A stretch of 64,000 nt of DNA, taken from SIG424 sp045546695. GTDB taxonomy: Bacteria; Bacillota; Clostridia; UBA1212; UBA1255. The position numbers and the translations under genes were made by a program. The notes below the pieces were generated by a model. The model saw only the letters and a program-made list of their open reading frames with translations, did not search any database and had not been told where the DNA came from. Position 1 is the stretch's first letter. The number at the start of each line of letters is the position of its first letter. Shown one piece after another: positions 61,635 through 64,000 of this stretch. The stretch covers positions 1 to 64,000 of the forward strand of contig JAZQDE010000012.1 in the NCBI GenBank assembly GCA_045546695.1, written 5' to 3'.

Positions 61635-62483
61635 ATGAAGCCAAAGTTCGCCGTTTTTACAATTGATGTTGAATCCCTTTGCGATGCAGAGTGTCTGATG
61701 AGAAACAATCTTGATTCAGACGTCACTGCGCTGGACGGTCTTGACCGTTATATAGAGCTCATGGACAGATATAATATCAAAGCGACGCTGTTCGTTCTCT
61801 GCCCTCTTCTGCCCCTCATCAAGGACAAGCTCAAAAAGTATATTCAAAACGGGCATCGCATTGAGCTTCACGGCTTTTCCCATAAATCACCTACCCTTCT
61901 GTCCGATGAAGAATTCCGTCGTGAAATGATTGAATCAAAAGAAATGATAGAACGTGAACTTGGCATTACTGTCAAAGGATACCGCGCTCCGCTATTCAGC
62001 CTTGACGATAACAAGCTCAAAATTCTGCAGGATCTCGGCTTCAGATATGACGCAAGCAAACTTGATTATGCCCACGCACGTAACGTCGGCACAATTACAG
62101 TAGAATACTTCAAGCAGTTCCTTAATGGTGCTTACAAGTCTGCATCAAACAACTTCTATGAGTTCAGTGTTCTTACCTCCTCCTTTTTCGGCAAGATTTT
62201 CCCGATTTCCGGAGGCGGATATTTAAGACTTGCTCCATGGCAATTCATGAAGCCTATTATCGAAAATTACATTAAATCAAACGATTATTATGTATTTTAT
62301 CTTCATCCACTTGATATCACAGAAGAAAAAATACCACATTTTAACAATCTCAAACCATATGACAGATATTATCTCTCTGTTGGTATAAAATCTTATCTTC
62401 AGAAGGTTGAACAGATAATTATTTGTCTTATACGCAATAATTATACGTTTGTTACGTTCAACGATCTTACTCATATTTATTAA
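61635..62483 (+). CDS. polysaccharide deacetylase (NodB homology domain)
   Basis: A 282-aa carbohydrate esterase-4-like protein. FTIDVESLCD supplies the metal and catalytic Asp, LHGFSHKSP the HxxxH metal pair, and YRAPLFSLD the conserved Arg. No signal peptide or membrane helix is visible, so it may be cytoplasmic or act on lipid-linked sugars. CAGGAG precedes the ATG. It follows the hydrolase by 18 bp. Confidence 0.88.
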   Translation: MKPKFAVFTIDVESLCDAECLMRNNLDSDVTALDGLDRYIELMDRYNIKATLFVLCPLLPLIKDKLKKYIQNGHRIELHGFSHKSPTLLSDEEFRREMIESKEMIERELGITVKGYRAPLFSLDDNKLKILQDLGFRYDASKLDYAHARNVGTITVEYFKQFLNGAYKSASNNFYEFSVLTSSFFGKIFPISGGGYLRLAPWQFMKPIIENYIKSNDYYVFYLHPLDITEEKIPHFNNLKPYDRYYLSVGIKSYLQKVEQIIICLIRNNYTFVTFNDLTHIY

Positions 62484-62499
62484 TTCTTCTCTTATATAG

Positions 62500-62528
62500 T
62501 TGTTTTTTATGCGTTTTAGCGGTATACT
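62500..62528 (+). promoter_or_regulatory. promoter of the yebC gene
   Basis: TTGTTT (62500-62505), 17 bases, then TATACT (62523-62528), about 43 bp before the ATG. Confidence 0.65.
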
Positions 62529-62571
62529 CTTATAGTTATAGATTAAGATAGACATTCGGAGGTTTTTTTAT

Positions 62572-63297
62572 ATGTCAGGTCATTCAAAATGGGCAAATAT
62601 CAAACATAAAAAAGGAAAGTCTGATGCTCAGAAGGCAAAGGTTTTCACAAAATTAGGCCGTGAGCTGCAGATCGCAGTTAAATCCGGTGGTCCCGACCCC
62701 GAATCAAACAGCAAATTAAAAGATATCATTGCAAAAGCAAAGGCAGCCAACATGCCTAACGATAATATCCAGAGAAGTATCAAAAAGGCGTCAGGCGACG
62801 GTGCTTCTGAAAACATCGAAGAGATCGTATACGAAGGCTACGGCCCGGGCGGAGTTGCTATCATCGTTGAGACAGTTACCGACAACAGAAACAGAACTGC
62901 CGCAGACGTACGCCACGTTTTTGATAAATTCGGCGGTAACCTCGGCGCTACAGGCTGCGTTTCATTTATGTTTGAACAAAAAGGTCTCATCGTTATCGAA
63001 AGAGATGACGACCTCGATGAAGATATGGTTATGATGGACGCTCTCGATGCAGGCGCTCTCGACTTTGATCCCGGCGAGGATTCATTTGAGATTCTCACAG
63101 CTCCAAACGACTTTTCACAGGTGCGCGATGCACTCGAAGCTAAAGGTTATACGTTCGTTGAGGCTGCTGTCAGCATGATTCCTCAGAATTACACGACTCT
63201 TGACAATGAAAAGCAGCTTGAACAGATTGAAAAGTTGCTCGACGGTCTTGAGGACAACGATGATGTCATGGAAGTATGGCATAACTGGGAGAGCTAA
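62572..63297 (+). CDS. yebC: YebC/PmpR family regulator
   Basis: A 241-aa protein of the YebC/TACO1 family. The start SGHSKWANIKHKKGKSDAQK, the DNRNRTAADVRHVF block and the FDPGEDSFEI segment are diagnostic. Members were first described as transcription regulators; some now appear to aid translation of proline-rich stretches. CGGAGG precedes the ATG. The stop overlaps the lgt start (TAATG). Confidence 0.95.
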   Translation: MSGHSKWANIKHKKGKSDAQKAKVFTKLGRELQIAVKSGGPDPESNSKLKDIIAKAKAANMPNDNIQRSIKKASGDGASENIEEIVYEGYGPGGVAIIVETVTDNRNRTAADVRHVFDKFGGNLGATGCVSFMFEQKGLIVIERDDDLDEDMVMMDALDAGALDFDPGEDSFEILTAPNDFSQVRDALEAKGYTFVEAAVSMIPQNYTTLDNEKQLEQIEKLLDGLEDNDDVMEVWHNWES

Positions 63298-64000
63298 TGT
63301 TTCCACATCCTGAATTCAATATTTTTGGAATAGAAGTATCTGCATACTCACTCCTTTCTGTAGTGGGTATGCTTTTTTGCATAGTTGTTTTCTATTTTCT
63401 GGCGCGTCACCGCAAAATGCTCAAAGACGACCTCTTCTATATGTCATTATCTGCCATAATAGGTCTGCTCGTCGGCGCGCATGTACTGTTCGGCCTGACA
63501 CGTATCCCCGCAACAATCGCCGAAATACAGGCCCTGCCCGCAAGCATCGAAGGTGGCAAATTCAATGCAATCGTTGATATTATTTTCACAAACTGGAATG
63601 GCATGGTATTTTATGGCGGTCTGATCGGCGCTATCCTTGCAATAATCATTTACTGTCGCAAATTTAAGCTCGATACGCTTGAACATATGGATTTATACGT
63701 GCCGATTTTCCCACTTTTTCACACATTCGGTCGCGTAGGCTGCTTCTTTGCAGGCTGCTGCTATGGTATTGAGAGCGACATCGGCTACACACATACGCAC
63801 TCAAACGGCTACGTTGTGACACGTTTTCCTGTCCAGCTTCTGGAAGCCGGACTCAACCTGCTTCTGCTTTGCGTAATATTATTCCTGTTTTTCCGAGGCA
63901 AAGCAAAAGGCCGCCTCCTTCAGATCTACCTGCTGGTATATTCTGTAATTCGTTTCAGTGACGAATTCTTAAGAGGCGACGCGATACGCGGCAAATTCCT
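63297..64000 (+). CDS. lgt: prolipoprotein diacylglyceryl transferase (3' end beyond window)
   Basis: The first 234 codons of an Lgt. It transfers diacylglycerol from phosphatidylglycerol to the lipobox Cys of prolipoproteins in the membrane. Several membrane helices are visible. GMVFYGGLIGA and HTFGRVGCFFAGCCYG are the Lgt signature, and VIRFSDEFLRGD follows. The ATG overlaps the yebC stop. The window ends before the stop codon. Substrates in this window include the GerMN and TlpA-like lipoproteins. Confidence 0.94.
   Translation, partial: MFPHPEFNIFGIEVSAYSLLSVVGMLFCIVVFYFLARHRKMLKDDLFYMSLSAIIGLLVGAHVLFGLTRIPATIAEIQALPASIEGGKFNAIVDIIFTNWNGMVFYGGLIGAILAIIIYCRKFKLDTLEHMDLYVPIFPLFHTFGRVGCFFAGCCYGIESDIGYTHTHSNGYVVTRFPVQLLEAGLNLLLLCVILFLFFRGKAKGRLLQIYLLVYSVIRFSDEFLRGDAIRGKF

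Noticed and set aside
1..64000. Searched for tRNA, rRNA, CRISPR arrays, prophage and toxin-antitoxin pairs
   Set aside because: No convincing cloverleaf, repeat-spacer array, phage gene block or toxin-antitoxin pair was seen. The spaced hairpins at 14757-14930 are not CRISPR repeats because the unit is not conserved.

Overview
The window looks like chromosomal DNA of an anaerobic, endospore-forming member of Clostridia (Bacillota). The reasons are: spoIIR, spoIIID and a SpoIIQ/LytM-like gene; the Firmicutes-type replication pair dnaD and dnaI; sortase B; DegV/FakA fatty-acid kinase genes; [FeFe]-hydrogenase maturases HydE, HydF and HydG; pyruvate formate-lyase; desulfoferrodoxin; and strong AGGAGG-type ribosome binding sites. 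A gut or other carbohydrate-rich anoxic habitat would fit, but the genus cannot be fixed from this sequence. I see no tRNA, rRNA, prophage or CRISPR array. Genes are tightly packed, often with ATGA or TAATG overlaps.

Layout. 1-386: right end of a repeat element and a terminator. 386-4833 (minus): SPFH/NfeD membrane pair, then pflB-pflA under a ZTP riboswitch with its terminator. 5043-8887 (minus): GH51 arabinofuranosidase, Y-family polymerase and a YolD-like protein. 8998-14545: hemolysin-III protein, then a redox/FeS-flavoured minus operon (GNAT-methyltransferase fusion, Mrp ATPase, C_GCAxxG protein, radical SAM protein) and putP. 14637-14996: a 360-bp non-autonomous transposon-like element that forms the tail of a prepilin peptidase gene. 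15412-20105 (minus): LRR surface protein, sortase B, DnaD, DnaI. 20257-25343: spoIIR, a probable domesticated Y1-transposase-like regulator, a GerMN lipoprotein, ddl, murI, a hypothetical gene and an Sfp-type transferase. 25347-30211 (minus): spoIIID, hydrogenase-system regulator, hydE, hydG, hydF and a DUF308 protein.

30265-33840 (minus): WYL regulator, zinc-ribbon acyltransferase and a GltS-like carrier. 34007-38521 (plus): desulfoferrodoxin, TlpA-like lipoprotein, GDPD, MetH-like synthase and a Dabb protein. 38518-48380 (minus): PepF, bactofilin-like protein, two GT39-like mannosyltransferases with carbohydrate-binding-like front ends, a GT2, TtcA and a DUF2156 protein. 48435-49804 (minus): a receiver-less Spo0A-like protein and an M23 peptidase.

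49933-58488 (plus): the most striking block. It holds an acyl/AMP-ligase fused to an ACP, two PlsC-type acyltransferases, a free ACP, an LRAT-fold protein, two FakB-like DegV proteins, FakA and PlsX. Together these look like a concentrated system for activating fatty acids by two routes and placing them into lipids, with an operator-like palindrome in the internal promoter. 58460-64000: a GT2-GtrA fusion, two alpha/beta hydrolases, a polysaccharide deacetylase, YebC and the start of lgt.

Across the window the heptamer GTGAAAA is far more frequent on both strands than base composition predicts.
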